Part shown: piece after piece, positions 1-5,638 of the stretch
Layout: the number at the start of each line of letters is the position of its first letter
How positions within the stretch are numbered: the stretch's first letter is position 1
DNA from: Deltaproteobacteria bacterium
GTDB taxonomy: Bacteria; UBA10199; SBBF01
Assembly (NCBI GenBank): GCA_016207765.1
Contig: JACQOY010000188.1
Span: forward strand, 1-8,469
Length of the DNA: 8,469 nt
Direction of reading: 5' to 3'
Notes under the pieces: generated by a model
Seen by the model: the letters and a program-made list of their open reading frames with translations, nothing else
Told to the model about the DNA's origin: nothing
The model's database searches: none
Program-made: the position numbers and the translations under genes

Positions 1-7
1 AATGTCT

Positions 8-70
8 AGTGCTTGTTCAATTTAATATTGATGGGCTGTATCGACCAGAATTAAATTGATTACAAGCACT
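8..70. repeat. 63-bp imperfect dyad upstream of the GMC gene
   Basis: The left arm at 8-26 (AGTGCTTGTTCAATTTAAT) is the exact reverse complement of the right arm at 50-70, apart from two extra T at 60-61 in the right arm. That gives 19 paired bases around a 23-nt centre. The dyad covers a weak promoter candidate (TTGATG 28-33, 17-nt spacer, TTAAAT 51-56) and ends 15 nt before the ATG at 86. It could be an operator, the terminator of a gene to the left of the window (there is no clear T-run), or the end of a palindromic repeat. The pairing is directly visible; its role is not. Confidence 0.7.
28..56 (+). promoter_or_regulatory. Candidate sigma70-type promoter for the GMC gene
   Basis: TTGATG (4 of 6 matches to TTGACA) is followed after exactly 17 nt by TTAAAT (4 of 6 matches to TATAAT). 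Transcription would start near 63, about 23 nt before the ATG at 86. The -10 candidate lies in the right arm of the 8-70 dyad, which would allow repressor control. Both hexamers are only partial matches in AT-rich DNA, so this is a weak call. Confidence 0.25.
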
Positions 71-85
71 TGTGCCGTGTCCATA

Positions 86-2128
86 ATGTCAAAATTAAAT
101 GGTCAAGGTACTAGGTTTAAAGTCCTCTCCCAACGAAGCTGGACCATCCTTGAAGCCTTTGCCTCTGTTTTGATCACCGAAAGATTGCTCAAAAATATTT
201 CCCTCGAGAAGGCCCATTTTAAGGAACGTATTTTGTTTTCTCTGACCCATTGTTCCCCTCAATTGAGATTTACCCTTTTTCTCGCTTTGTGGATTTTCGA
301 ACTCGAGGCCTATCGAATCTATTTTAAGGCTTTCACCCGATTGTCCGCCGAACAGCGGGATCGTTATCTCAAAAAATGGAGCCATAGCCGTTCGTACTGC
401 CGCTATCTTTTGTTTCGGCCGTTGCACGTTTTTGTTTATGCCGCCTACTATTCCAACCACGAAATTTCCGCATCGCTCGGTTTTGAAGAACCGCATGATG
501 GGTACAATATGCTCCGAGATCACCCTCCCCCCAACCCCTTCCCCTCAAGGGAGGGGGGATTCAAAATTTCCCCTCTCCCCTTGGGGGAGAGGGACAGGGA
601 GAGGGGTGGATCGGGAATTCTCGATGTCCCCGAGAAAGATGTTGAGATGAAAGTGGAAGTTTGCGTCATCGGTTCGGGAGCCGGCGGTGCTGTTGCGGCC
701 AAAGAGCTTGCTTCGCTGGGACATGAGGTTTTGATCCTCGAAGAAGGGGCCTTGTTCTCCATCGAACATTTCAAAAATTTGTCCACCATGGAGCGGAACA
801 CGCTGATCTATCGTGACGGCGGCATGACCACAACCATCGGTGTTCCCATGATCCTTCTTCCGACCGGCAAAGGGGTCGGAGGGACAACGGTGATCAACTC
901 GGGAACCTGCTTCAAAACGCCAAAAAAAGTTTTTGACCGGTGGGGAAAAGAATTTGGCCTCGATCTGACCGTTGAACTGATGACCCCCTTTTTCAAGAAA
1001 GTTGAAAAAACGCTCGATGTCCAGCCGGTTCTCGATAAGGTTTTTGGCGGCAACGACCGGATGATTCAAGGTGCGGCAAGCAAACTCCATTTGCACGGCG
1101 GTCCCCTCTTGCGGAATGCGCCGGGTTGCCGCGGGAGCGGTGTCTGCATTTTCGGGTGCCCTGCCGGGGCCAAACAAAGCATGGAGCGGAGTTACCTTCC
1201 GCTGGCCTTTAAGGCGGGGGCCAAGCTTTATCCGCTTTGCCGTGTGGACCGGATTCACCGCCGGCACGAACGCGTCTACCGGATCGACGCCCGATTTGTC
1301 GATCCGCAGACGGGGGCGCCCAAGGCCGGACTGACCATCTATCCCGAAAAGGTTGTTGTCGCCTGCGGAACGTTGCATTCGCCGCTTTTGCTCAAAAGGA
1401 GCCGTATCGGATTGGAGAGCGGACAGTTGGGAAAAAATCTGACCGTTCATCCGACGGCCAAAATGGTGGGGGTTTTTGACGAGGTGATCGACGGCCACAA
1501 GGGGGTTCCGCAGGCCTCCCAGATAGCCGATTTCGAACCGGAGGGGATGATGTTCGAAAGCGTTTTTTTCCCGCCGTGGCTTTTGGCCACCAGCATTTTT
1601 CACACGCAGGAAAAGCATGCCGAGATCATGCGGGCCTTCCGCAGACTCGGCGTCTACGGTTTTTTGGTCCATGACGAAAGCCGGGGGCGCGTAATGGGCG
1701 GACCGGGTGGAAGGCCGGTTGTTTTCTATAATCTGGGGCAGAGAGAAAAAGAATTGTTTGTCAAAGGGCTTAAAATTTTGGCGCGTCTTTTCTTTTCAGC
1801 CGGCGCCCGGAAGGTTTACCCCACGGTCCGGACCATTCACGAAATTACCTCCCTTGAAGAGATGGAAAAAATAGAAAGCCGGCATATCCGGCGGCGCGAC
1901 CTCGAATCAGCCGCATTTCACCCACTGGGAACCTGCCGAATGGGGGTCGATCCGGGAATGTCGGTGGTTGATCAGAATATGCGCGTTCACGGAATGGAAA
2001 ATCTCTGGGTCGCCGATGGATCGGTTTTTCCAACCTCCCTTGGGGTCAACCCTCAGATCACCATCATGGCCTTTGCGGCCCGGTGTGCGGAGGGGATTCA
2101 CGGAGGGGAGGCAACAGCGAGAGAGTAG
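86..2128 (+). CDS. GMC-family FAD-dependent oxidoreductase (cholesterol/long-chain alcohol oxidase-like)
   Basis: A 680-aa flavoenzyme predicted to oxidise an alcohol or sterol hydroxyl group using FAD. Residues 1-145 form a helical N-terminal region without a signal peptide, of the kind that precedes the FAD core in long-chain alcohol oxidase-like GMC proteins. A palindromic DNA repeat encodes residues 146-175 in frame. The FAD Rossmann motif GSGAGG begins at residue 196, followed by an acidic strand end (ILEEG). A Cys cluster lies at C348, C354 and C358 inside GCRGSGVCIFGCPAGAK. The C-terminal GMC signature HPLGTCRMG places the likely catalytic His at 612, with Asn at 655 in VNPQITIMAFA; a His/Asn pair as in cholesterol oxidase. 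The ATG at 86 is preferred over an in-frame TTG at 56, which lies inside the 8-70 dyad; neither has a Shine-Dalgarno sequence. The TAG stop is formed within the heptad repeat that follows. The substrate cannot be read from the sequence. Confidence 0.9.
   Translation: MSKLNGQGTRFKVLSQRSWTILEAFASVLITERLLKNISLEKAHFKERILFSLTHCSPQLRFTLFLALWIFELEAYRIYFKAFTRLSAEQRDRYLKKWSHSRSYCRYLLFRPLHVFVYAAYYSNHEISASLGFEEPHDGYNMLRDHPPPNPFPSREGGFKISPLPLGERDRERGGSGILDVPEKDVEMKVEVCVIGSGAGGAVAAKELASLGHEVLILEEGALFSIEHFKNLSTMERNTLIYRDGGMTTTIGVPMILLPTGKGVGGTTVINSGTCFKTPKKVFDRWGKEFGLDLTVELMTPFFKKVEKTLDVQPVLDKVFGGNDRMIQGAASKLHLHGGPLLRNAPGCRGSGVCIFGCPAGAKQSMERSYLPLAFKAGAKLYPLCRVDRIHRRHERVYRIDARFVDPQTGAPKAGLTIYPEKVVVACGTLHSPLLLKRSRIGLESGQLGKNLTVHPTAKMVGVFDEVIDGHKGVPQASQIADFEPEGMMFESVFFPPWLLATSIFHTQEKHAEIMRAFRRLGVYGFLVHDESRGRVMGGPGGRPVVFYNLGQREKELFVKGLKILARLFFSAGARKVYPTVRTIHEITSLEEMEKIESRHIRRRDLESAAFHPLGTCRMGVDPGMSVVDQNMRVHGMENLWVADGSVFPTSLGVNPQITIMAFAARCAEGIHGGEATARE
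521..609. repeat. Palindromic C-run/G-run repeat inserted in frame in the GMC gene
   Basis: About 89 bp begin with CACC and end with GGTGG. There are two hairpins, one around CCCCTCAAGGGAGGGG (541-556) and one around CCCTCTCCCCTTGGGGGAGA (571-590), with CT-rich left and GA-rich right outer arms. It strongly resembles the dispersed CCTCTCCC/GGGAGAGG palindromes found, mostly between genes, in many bacterial genomes. Here it is translated as a Pro/Arg/Gly-rich stretch (PPPNPFPSREGG, then PLPLGERDRERGG), far from normal GMC composition. It keeps the reading frame and lies in the linker between the N-terminal region and the FAD core. Confidence 0.8.
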
Positions 2129-2198
2129 AGAGTAGTGAGCCGATAGCGGAAAGCAGACCAATCCGCTCCAGGCTTTCTGCTTTCGGATTTCTGATTTC
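2121..2198. repeat. Heptad palindrome 1 (GAGAGTA/GAAAGCA versus TTTCnnn)
   Basis: The left arm steps in sevens: GAGAGTA at 2121 and 2128, GTGAGCC at 2135, GATAGCG at 2142, GAAAGCA at 2149. The right arm repeats TTTC exactly every 7 nt, at 2174, 2181, 2188 and 2195. The arms are in register around 2166.5, with a perfect 9-bp core pairing 2149-2157 with 2176-2184. The outer heptads are more decayed than in the other two arrays. It fills most of the spacer between the GMC gene and the TlpA-like gene, and the GMC stop codon TAG (2126-2128) lies in its first heptads. Confidence 0.75.
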
Positions 2199-2239
2199 TC
2201 GCAGTTGCAAGATTCCCTCTCTCGTAATACAAGTACCTT

Positions 2240-2764
2240 GTGAACAGAAAAAGCCTCTTTCTCCTCATCGCGCTTCTCGCAGTGATTGGCACCTGGTCCT
2301 ACTTTCAGCAGGGGACAAACGGTGGCGATTACAGTCTGGTGGGAAAAGAGGCCCCCGATTTCAGCCTCAAGGATGAAAAGGGAAATACGGTCCGGCTCAG
2401 CGGTCTAAGGGGGAAGGTGGTTCTTCTCCATTTTTGGGCCACTTGGTGTCCGCCGTGCGTCGAGGAAATTCCGTCTCTGGACAAGATGGTCAAAAAATTC
2501 GATCCGGCAAAGTTCATGTTATTGCCGGTGTCGGTGGACGAAGAGGGGGCTGACGCCATCAAGGCATTCAGAAAACGGGTGAGTTTTTCTTTTTCGGCTG
2601 GCTTGAACCCGAAGGCCGATGTGGCCGATCTGTACGGCGTTTATCGCCTGCCCGAAAGCCTCCTGATCGATCAAAATGGAAAAGTGGTGAAAAGAATCGG
2701 CGGGCCCCAGGATTGGGAGCATCCCCGGTGGGAAGAGATGATCAACAAGTTGTCACCACCGTAA
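2240..2764 (+). CDS. TlpA/ResA-type membrane-anchored thiol-disulfide oxidoreductase
   Basis: A 174-aa protein with an N-terminal anchor (two basic residues, then about 18 hydrophobic residues, FLLIALLAVIG) that should place the thioredoxin fold on the outer face of the inner membrane. The domain opens with GKEAPDFSLKDEKG, carries the redox motif WCPPC with C70 and C73, and has the SVDEEG and RLPESLLIDQNGK strands with the cis-Pro region, all typical of the TlpA/ResA/AhpC-TSA group. Members reduce disulfides in cytochrome c maturation or in extracytoplasmic proteins; the partner here is unknown. The GTG at 2240 is the only workable start because an in-frame stop lies at 2225; no Shine-Dalgarno sequence is visible. 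The last 12 nt overlap the end of the convergent dehydrogenase gene. Confidence 0.9.
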   Translation: MNRKSLFLLIALLAVIGTWSYFQQGTNGGDYSLVGKEAPDFSLKDEKGNTVRLSGLRGKVVLLHFWATWCPPCVEEIPSLDKMVKKFDPAKFMLLPVSVDEEGADAIKAFRKRVSFSFSAGLNPKADVADLYGVYRLPESLLIDQNGKVVKRIGGPQDWEHPRWEEMINKLSPP

Positions 2765-3784
2765 AACCACCTTCCCGAATAGTCCCCCCTTTTCCAGAAG
2801 TTCATGTCCCTTGGCGATGTCGTGAGACGGCAACACCTGGTGAATCACCGGCTTTAGTTTTTTCTTCCCGATCCATTGGACAATTTTCTCCAGGTCGCGC
2901 TTGTTCCCCATGGTGGAGCCGATGATTTGTTGGTGCTTCATGAAGACATGACGAAGATTGATTGAAACGTCCGCGCCGGTGGTGGCACCACAGGTCACCA
3001 ACTTTCCCCCTTTAGCCAGGGCCTTTAAGGCCTCCTTCCAGACCTTCGCGCCGACATGTTCGAACACGACATCAACACCGCGCCCGTTTGTCAGTTCGCG
3101 GACGCGTTGTCCAATGCTCTCCGTGTAGTGGTCAATCACGTCATCGGCTCCCAGTTCGAGCACCCGTTTTTTCGCCTCGTTGGAACTGACGGTGGTGATG
3201 ATACGCGCCCCTTTTAGTTTGGCAATTTGGATGGCCGCAGTACTGACGCCGCTGGCCCCGGCCATGATCAGGACGGTCTGTCCCGCTTGGATATCGGCCT
3301 TCGCCACAAGCATCTGCCAGGCGGTCATGAACACAAGCGGAAAGGCGGCCCCCTCTTCAAAGTTGACCGACTCCGGTAATGGGATGATCCGGTTTTCCGG
3401 AAGACAGATAAACTCACGGTGAACGCCGTCGCAATGTTCCCCCAGGATTTTGTATTCGGTGCAGAGCGCCTCGTCTCCCGAAATGCAGGCGGGGCATGAA
3501 CCGCATCCGAATCCGGGGTTCCAAAAAACGCGGTCTCCTTTTTTAAAGCAAAGGGTTTTCGAGCCGGTTTCAGCAACAACACCGGAACCGTCGGCCCCGG
3601 GCACCAAGGGGAGGAGAAGGTTTAAGCCTTTGAGCAATCCCTGCCTGATCCAGACATCGAGATGGTTCAAACTGGTGGCCTTGACCTGGATTTTGATTTC
3701 GTCTGCGCGCGGTTCGGGTTCGAGGATTTCGTTGATGACGAGTTTATCAGCACCGCCGTATTCGTGAATGCGGATGGCTTTCAT
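2753..3784 (-). CDS. Zinc-binding MDR-superfamily dehydrogenase (quinone oxidoreductase/alcohol dehydrogenase type)
   Basis: A 343-aa, full-length NAD(P)-dependent medium-chain dehydrogenase. The N-terminal GroES-like domain carries the structural zinc site C94, C97, C100, C108 (CGSCPAC, eight residues, then C). The position that usually provides the catalytic-zinc Cys reads SLNHLDVW (N40), and the usual GHE region reads VPGADGSG. It therefore probably lacks the catalytic zinc, like the quinone-oxidoreductase branch of the family. The nucleotide-binding loop AGASGVS starts at A175. The C-terminus LFGKVVLRW is typical of the family. It starts 33 nt downstream of panD on the same strand and is probably cotranscribed with it; a functional link to pantothenate synthesis is not evident. 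Substrate unknown. Confidence 0.9.
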   Translation of the reverse strand: MKAIRIHEYGGADKLVINEILEPEPRADEIKIQVKATSLNHLDVWIRQGLLKGLNLLLPLVPGADGSGVVAETGSKTLCFKKGDRVFWNPGFGCGSCPACISGDEALCTEYKILGEHCDGVHREFICLPENRIIPLPESVNFEEGAAFPLVFMTAWQMLVAKADIQAGQTVLIMAGASGVSTAAIQIAKLKGARIITTVSSNEAKKRVLELGADDVIDHYTESIGQRVRELTNGRGVDVVFEHVGAKVWKEALKALAKGGKLVTCGATTGADVSINLRHVFMKHQQIIGSTMGNKRDLEKIVQWIGKKKLKPVIHQVLPSHDIAKGHELLEKGGLFGKVVLRW

Positions 3785-3794
3785 GGACCGTTGT

Positions 3795-3811
3795 ACGGGC
3801 TACCCGTCGGG
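3795..3811. repeat. Small dyad in the panD-dehydrogenase spacer
   Basis: ACGGG (3795-3799) and CCCGT (3803-3807) pair around a 3-nt loop. An alternative, overlapping hairpin CCCG-T-CGGG spans 3803-3811. Together they occupy half of the 33-nt spacer between panD and the downstream dehydrogenase start. There is no T-run, so this is not an intrinsic terminator. It may be incidental in a GC-rich stretch. Confidence 0.4.
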
Positions 3812-3817
3812 TCGCCC

Positions 3818-4183
3818 CTACTCGTGCTTGACTTGTTTGACTCGATTCTTTTCGTCAACGATTACTTTGCTTGGCTTGTGGGTTTTATATTCGTCGGTGG
3901 TGAGGTTGACAAAGCTGGTGATAATGACAATGTGCCCCTTTTTAATCAGCCGGGCGGCCGCTCCGTTGATGCAAACAATTCCGGAACCTTTGGGGGCGGG
4001 GGGCATGCAGTAGGTATAAAGACGGTGCCCCTCGGTGGCATCCCAAATGTGGACCATTTCGTTCACATACAAGCCCGCCTTCTCCATCAACTCGCCATCC
4101 AGGGTGATAGACCCTTCATAATTGATATTGGCATCGGTAACCGTGGCTCGGTGAATTTTTGATTTGAGAACCTGAAGCAACAT
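3818..4183 (-). CDS. panD: Aspartate 1-decarboxylase
   Basis: A 121-aa proenzyme, the usual length, converting L-aspartate to beta-alanine for pantothenate and coenzyme A synthesis in the cytoplasm. Family residues are in place with Escherichia coli numbering: K9, Y22, the self-cleavage pair G24-S25 (in YEGSITLD) that yields the pyruvoyl cofactor, R54, T57 and Y58. The conserved INGAAARL follows one residue later than in E. coli (N73). The N-terminus MLLQVLKSKIHRATVT matches the family, so the ATG at 4183 is secure although it has no Shine-Dalgarno sequence. It is first in an operon with the MDR dehydrogenase. No panB or panC lies in the window. Confidence 0.97.
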   Translation of the reverse strand: MLLQVLKSKIHRATVTDANINYEGSITLDGELMEKAGLYVNEMVHIWDATEGHRLYTYCMPPAPKGSGIVCINGAAARLIKKGHIVIITSFVNLTTDEYKTHKPSKVIVDEKNRVKQVKHE

Positions 4184-4192
4184 TGACGCAGG

Positions 4193-4221
4193 ACGTTAAC
4201 GGGAAAGAAAAAGGTTGTCAA
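4193..4221 (-). promoter_or_regulatory. Candidate promoter of panD
   Basis: Read on the minus strand, a perfect TTGACA (4216-4221) is followed after 17 nt by TAACGT (4193-4198, 3 of 6 matches to TATAAT). The start point would fall only a few nt before the panD ATG at 4183, giving an almost leaderless mRNA, which fits the absence of a ribosome binding site. The -10 match is poor, so confidence is moderate. Confidence 0.4.
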
Positions 4222-4474
4222 CTCTCTAACCCCTCTGAATTAGTCATTTTTTTAAAACAGAGTCGTGATTAGCCGCGATCATCGATGCCAGCCAGTGGAC
4301 AAATATTTTCCAGACGTCATTTAACCCCATAAAATCACTTGCTTTTTAACTTTTTTTGGATTTTTATTATTTTCCACGCAACTTTTTTACTTGTTTGCCG
4401 ATAATGGTATTGAGAGGGGGAATTATTGGGGTGGGTCAATGAGTGACCAGAGGGGCGATCAGACAACCATCAAT

Positions 4475-4480
4475 GGGAGG
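4475..4480 (+). promoter_or_regulatory. Strong ribosome binding site fixing the start at 4486
   Basis: GGGAGG stands 5 nt before the ATG at 4486. A second ATG at 4482 is in another frame and too close to the site. This is one of only two strong Shine-Dalgarno sequences in the window. Confidence 0.75.
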
Positions 4481-4485
4481 AATGT

Positions 4486-4818
4486 ATGTACACACGAGTT
4501 GTTTCAAGCAAGCTGTATCTGGTTCACATGGTTTATGTTGAAGGGAAGGGCTACCGTCAACAGGTGATCCACAAATTCCAGAAAGGGGACGATGTCCTGA
4601 CCGTATACAAAAAATTGCAGGACGATCATCCCGAGTTGAAATGGAATCTTAACCATGAAGATATTTTGAAGGCATTGGACAACATGCGTCCGAGCCAGAA
4701 GCGTCAGCTTCAGAGAAAGCGCAAGATCGAGCGCTTGATCAACGAGGCGAGTTCCATCGCGCAGAAGCTGGGTACTTCACTGGATGAGTTTTTCAATGTG
4801 AAGAATCGGGTGAATTAA
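4486..4818 (+). CDS. Small basic protein of unknown function
   Basis: A 110-aa protein that I do not recognise. The N-terminal half (SSKLYLVHMVYVEGKGYRQQ, then VIHKFQKGDD) reads as beta strands. The middle is helical (VLTVYKKLQDDHPELKWNLN). The C-terminal half is highly basic and helical (RPSQKRQLQRKRKIERLINE) and ends with IAQKLGTSLDEFF, which resembles the last helix of XRE-type helix-turn-helix domains, although the rest of that fold is not apparent. There is no signal peptide or membrane segment. It is monocistronic, with a strong ribosome binding site, AT-rich upstream DNA and its own strong terminator, so it is probably well expressed. The basic tail suggests nucleic-acid or ribosome binding, which is inference only. 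Confidence 0.8.
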   Translation: MYTRVVSSKLYLVHMVYVEGKGYRQQVIHKFQKGDDVLTVYKKLQDDHPELKWNLNHEDILKALDNMRPSQKRQLQRKRKIERLINEASSIAQKLGTSLDEFFNVKNRVN

Positions 4819-4834
4819 GATTTGAACTTTCCCT

Positions 4835-4871
4835 AAAAAGGCCCGTCCGCCTCCGGCGTGCGGGCTTTTTT
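4835..4871. terminator. Bidirectional intrinsic terminator
   Basis: An A-tract (4835-4839) precedes a GC-rich hairpin at 4841-4865: GCCCG/CGGGC outer stem, one U-G pair and one mismatch, CGCC/GGCG inner stem, loop TCC. A T-tract (4866-4871) follows. It lies 17 nt after the stop of the small basic protein gene. On the minus strand the A-tract reads as a T-run, so the same structure can also stop transcription from the convergent thioredoxin-fold gene. Confidence 0.92.
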
Positions 4872-4877
4872 CTTTGC

Positions 4878-5008
4878 TGTAAAAACAAAGAGAGTCATTT
4901 TGCGGAGCAATTTTCGTTCCCGCCGGCGACATCCACCATTGAGACAAGCCAACTTCCTCGGCGGCTTACGAAAATTGCGAAGACAAAAGGACTCTCTTTG
5001 TTTTTACA
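4878..5008. mobile_element. 131-bp MITE-like palindromic element with 19-bp terminal inverted repeats
   Basis: TGTAAAAACAAAGAGAGTC (4878-4896) is repeated as its exact complement at 4990-5008. Inside, further blocks pair in the same order: TTTTG 4898-4902 with 4984-4988, GCAATTTTCGT 4907-4917 with 4968-4978, and CGCCG 4921-4925 with 4959-4963. This leaves an unpaired centre of about 33 nt. It has no coding capacity. It ends directly against the stop codon of the minus-strand gene (5009-5011) and begins 6 nt after the terminator T-tract. No clear target-site duplication is visible. It may be a nonautonomous element, or serve as a large bidirectional stem-loop between convergent genes. Confidence 0.75.
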
Positions 5009-5557
5009 TTATCTCCATTTTATCGAACATCCCATGGAGTGTTTTTGATCCTTGGAGATCGACTTGCCGGAAGCAAGATGATCGATGGCCTCTTTGAGTT
5101 CCTCCCTTTTTACCTTCTTTTCATCCTGCCAGTTGTCATCGAGCCGGCCATGGTAGACCAGCTCTTTTCTCTCATTAAACAGGTAGAGGTCGGGGGTGCA
5201 TTGCGCCTTGAAGGCTTCAGCCACCCTCTGAGTTTCGTCCACGAGATAAGGAAAGCTGATCCCCCATTCGCGGATCTTGTTTTTCATTTTTTCGGGGGCG
5301 TCTTCCGGGTAGTCGGGGTGAATATTCGGGTTGATCGCGACGGTGTTGATTCCCAGTTCGTGCGCATGGCGGGCCAGTTTGATGAGTCGCGGCCAGATGG
5401 CTATGGCGTAGGGGCAATGGTTGCAGGTGAAGGCGACAAGCAACCCTTTTTTCCCGTAAACGTCGTTCCCTTTGTACGTCTTGCCGTTGGGGTCTTTCAA
5501 CTCAAACGGCGGCATCCCGGTTCCAAGGGGGATGTCGATCGATTCGAGAAGGGCCAT
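5009..5557 (-). CDS. Thioredoxin-fold protein of the PRX_like1 type
   Basis: A 182-aa cytoplasmic protein of the AhpC/TSA-like thioredoxin superfamily. The N-terminus MPPFELKDPNGKTY leads into the redox motif CNHCPY, with C45 and C48 following the strand GLLVAFT. INPNIHPDYPEDAPEKM, the cis-Pro site C120-T-P (AQCTPDLYLF) and the conserved tail MGCSIKWR with C177 match the family of peroxiredoxin-like proteins with a CxxC. The partner is unknown; it is probably a thiol oxidoreductase rather than a classical peroxidase. The ATG at 5557 is chosen because the 11 in-frame codons upstream, back to a TTG at 5590, are translated heptad repeat. It lies 79 nt downstream of the exchanger gene on the same strand, with heptad palindrome 2 between them. 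Confidence 0.88.
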   Translation of the reverse strand: MALLESIDIPLGTGMPPFELKDPNGKTYKGNDVYGKKGLLVAFTCNHCPYAIAIWPRLIKLARHAHELGINTVAINPNIHPDYPEDAPEKMKNKIREWGISFPYLVDETQRVAEAFKAQCTPDLYLFNERKELVYHGRLDDNWQDEKKVKREELKEAIDHLASGKSISKDQKHSMGCSIKWR

Positions 5558-5564
5558 AACGGAA

Positions 5565-5638
5565 GACCAGGGACAAGGGACTAGTGACAAGGGACCAAAA
5601 GCTTTAGGTCACCAGTCACTGGTCACTGGTCACTGGTC
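5565..5638. repeat. Heptad palindrome 2 (GACnnnn versus GTCnnnn)
   Basis: GAC occurs at 5565, 5572, 5579, 5586 and 5593, and GTC at 5608, 5615, 5622, 5629 and 5636: five units in each arm, exactly 7 nt apart. The arms are symmetric around 5601.5, where AAAGCTTT forms the centre. The 32-nt left arm and the complement of the right arm agree at about 25 positions. The right arm is nearly perfect GTCACTG tandem repeats; the left arm is more variable. It fills the gap between the exchanger gene and the PRX-like gene and includes the exchanger stop codon (5637-5639). Confidence 0.9.

Larger units (their letters stand above)
4184..4485. other. 302-bp AT-rich divergent spacer between panD and the small basic protein gene
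   Basis: No convincing coding frame. It holds the panD promoter candidate at its left end, T-rich tracts at 4339-4393 (possible UP-type DNA), a GATAAT (4400-4405) that could be the -10 of the rightward gene but lacks a good -35 partner, a cluster of G-runs (4416-4455), and a small hairpin GGTCA-5 nt-TGACC at 4434-4448 in the presumed leader of the rightward gene. Confidence 0.6.

Noticed and set aside
56..85. Extended start of the GMC protein at a TTG codon
   Set aside because: The TTG lies inside the right arm of the 8-70 dyad and has no ribosome binding site; the ATG at 86 gives a sensible N-terminus.
545..1672. Long open frame (375 codons) on the minus strand opposite the GMC gene
   Set aside because: It runs antisense through clear FAD-binding and GMC motifs and has low-complexity, family-less sequence; it is a shadow frame.
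2753..2764. Tail-to-tail overlap of the TlpA-like and MDR dehydrogenase genes as a regulatory antisense feature
   Set aside because: A 12-bp convergent overlap is common in compact genomes, and no structure or terminator is visible there.
4878..5008. Intrinsic terminator for the PRX-like gene formed by the palindromic element
   Set aside because: The stem is much longer than typical and does not end in a clean T-run in either direction; the adjacent hairpin at 4835-4871 is a better bidirectional terminator.
5558..5590. Extended start of the PRX-like protein
   Set aside because: The 11 extra codons are translated heptad repeat, and the family N-terminus begins at the ATG at 5557.
5565..5638. 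CRISPR-like array
   Set aside because: The unit is 7 nt with no unique spacers, and the two halves are inverted.
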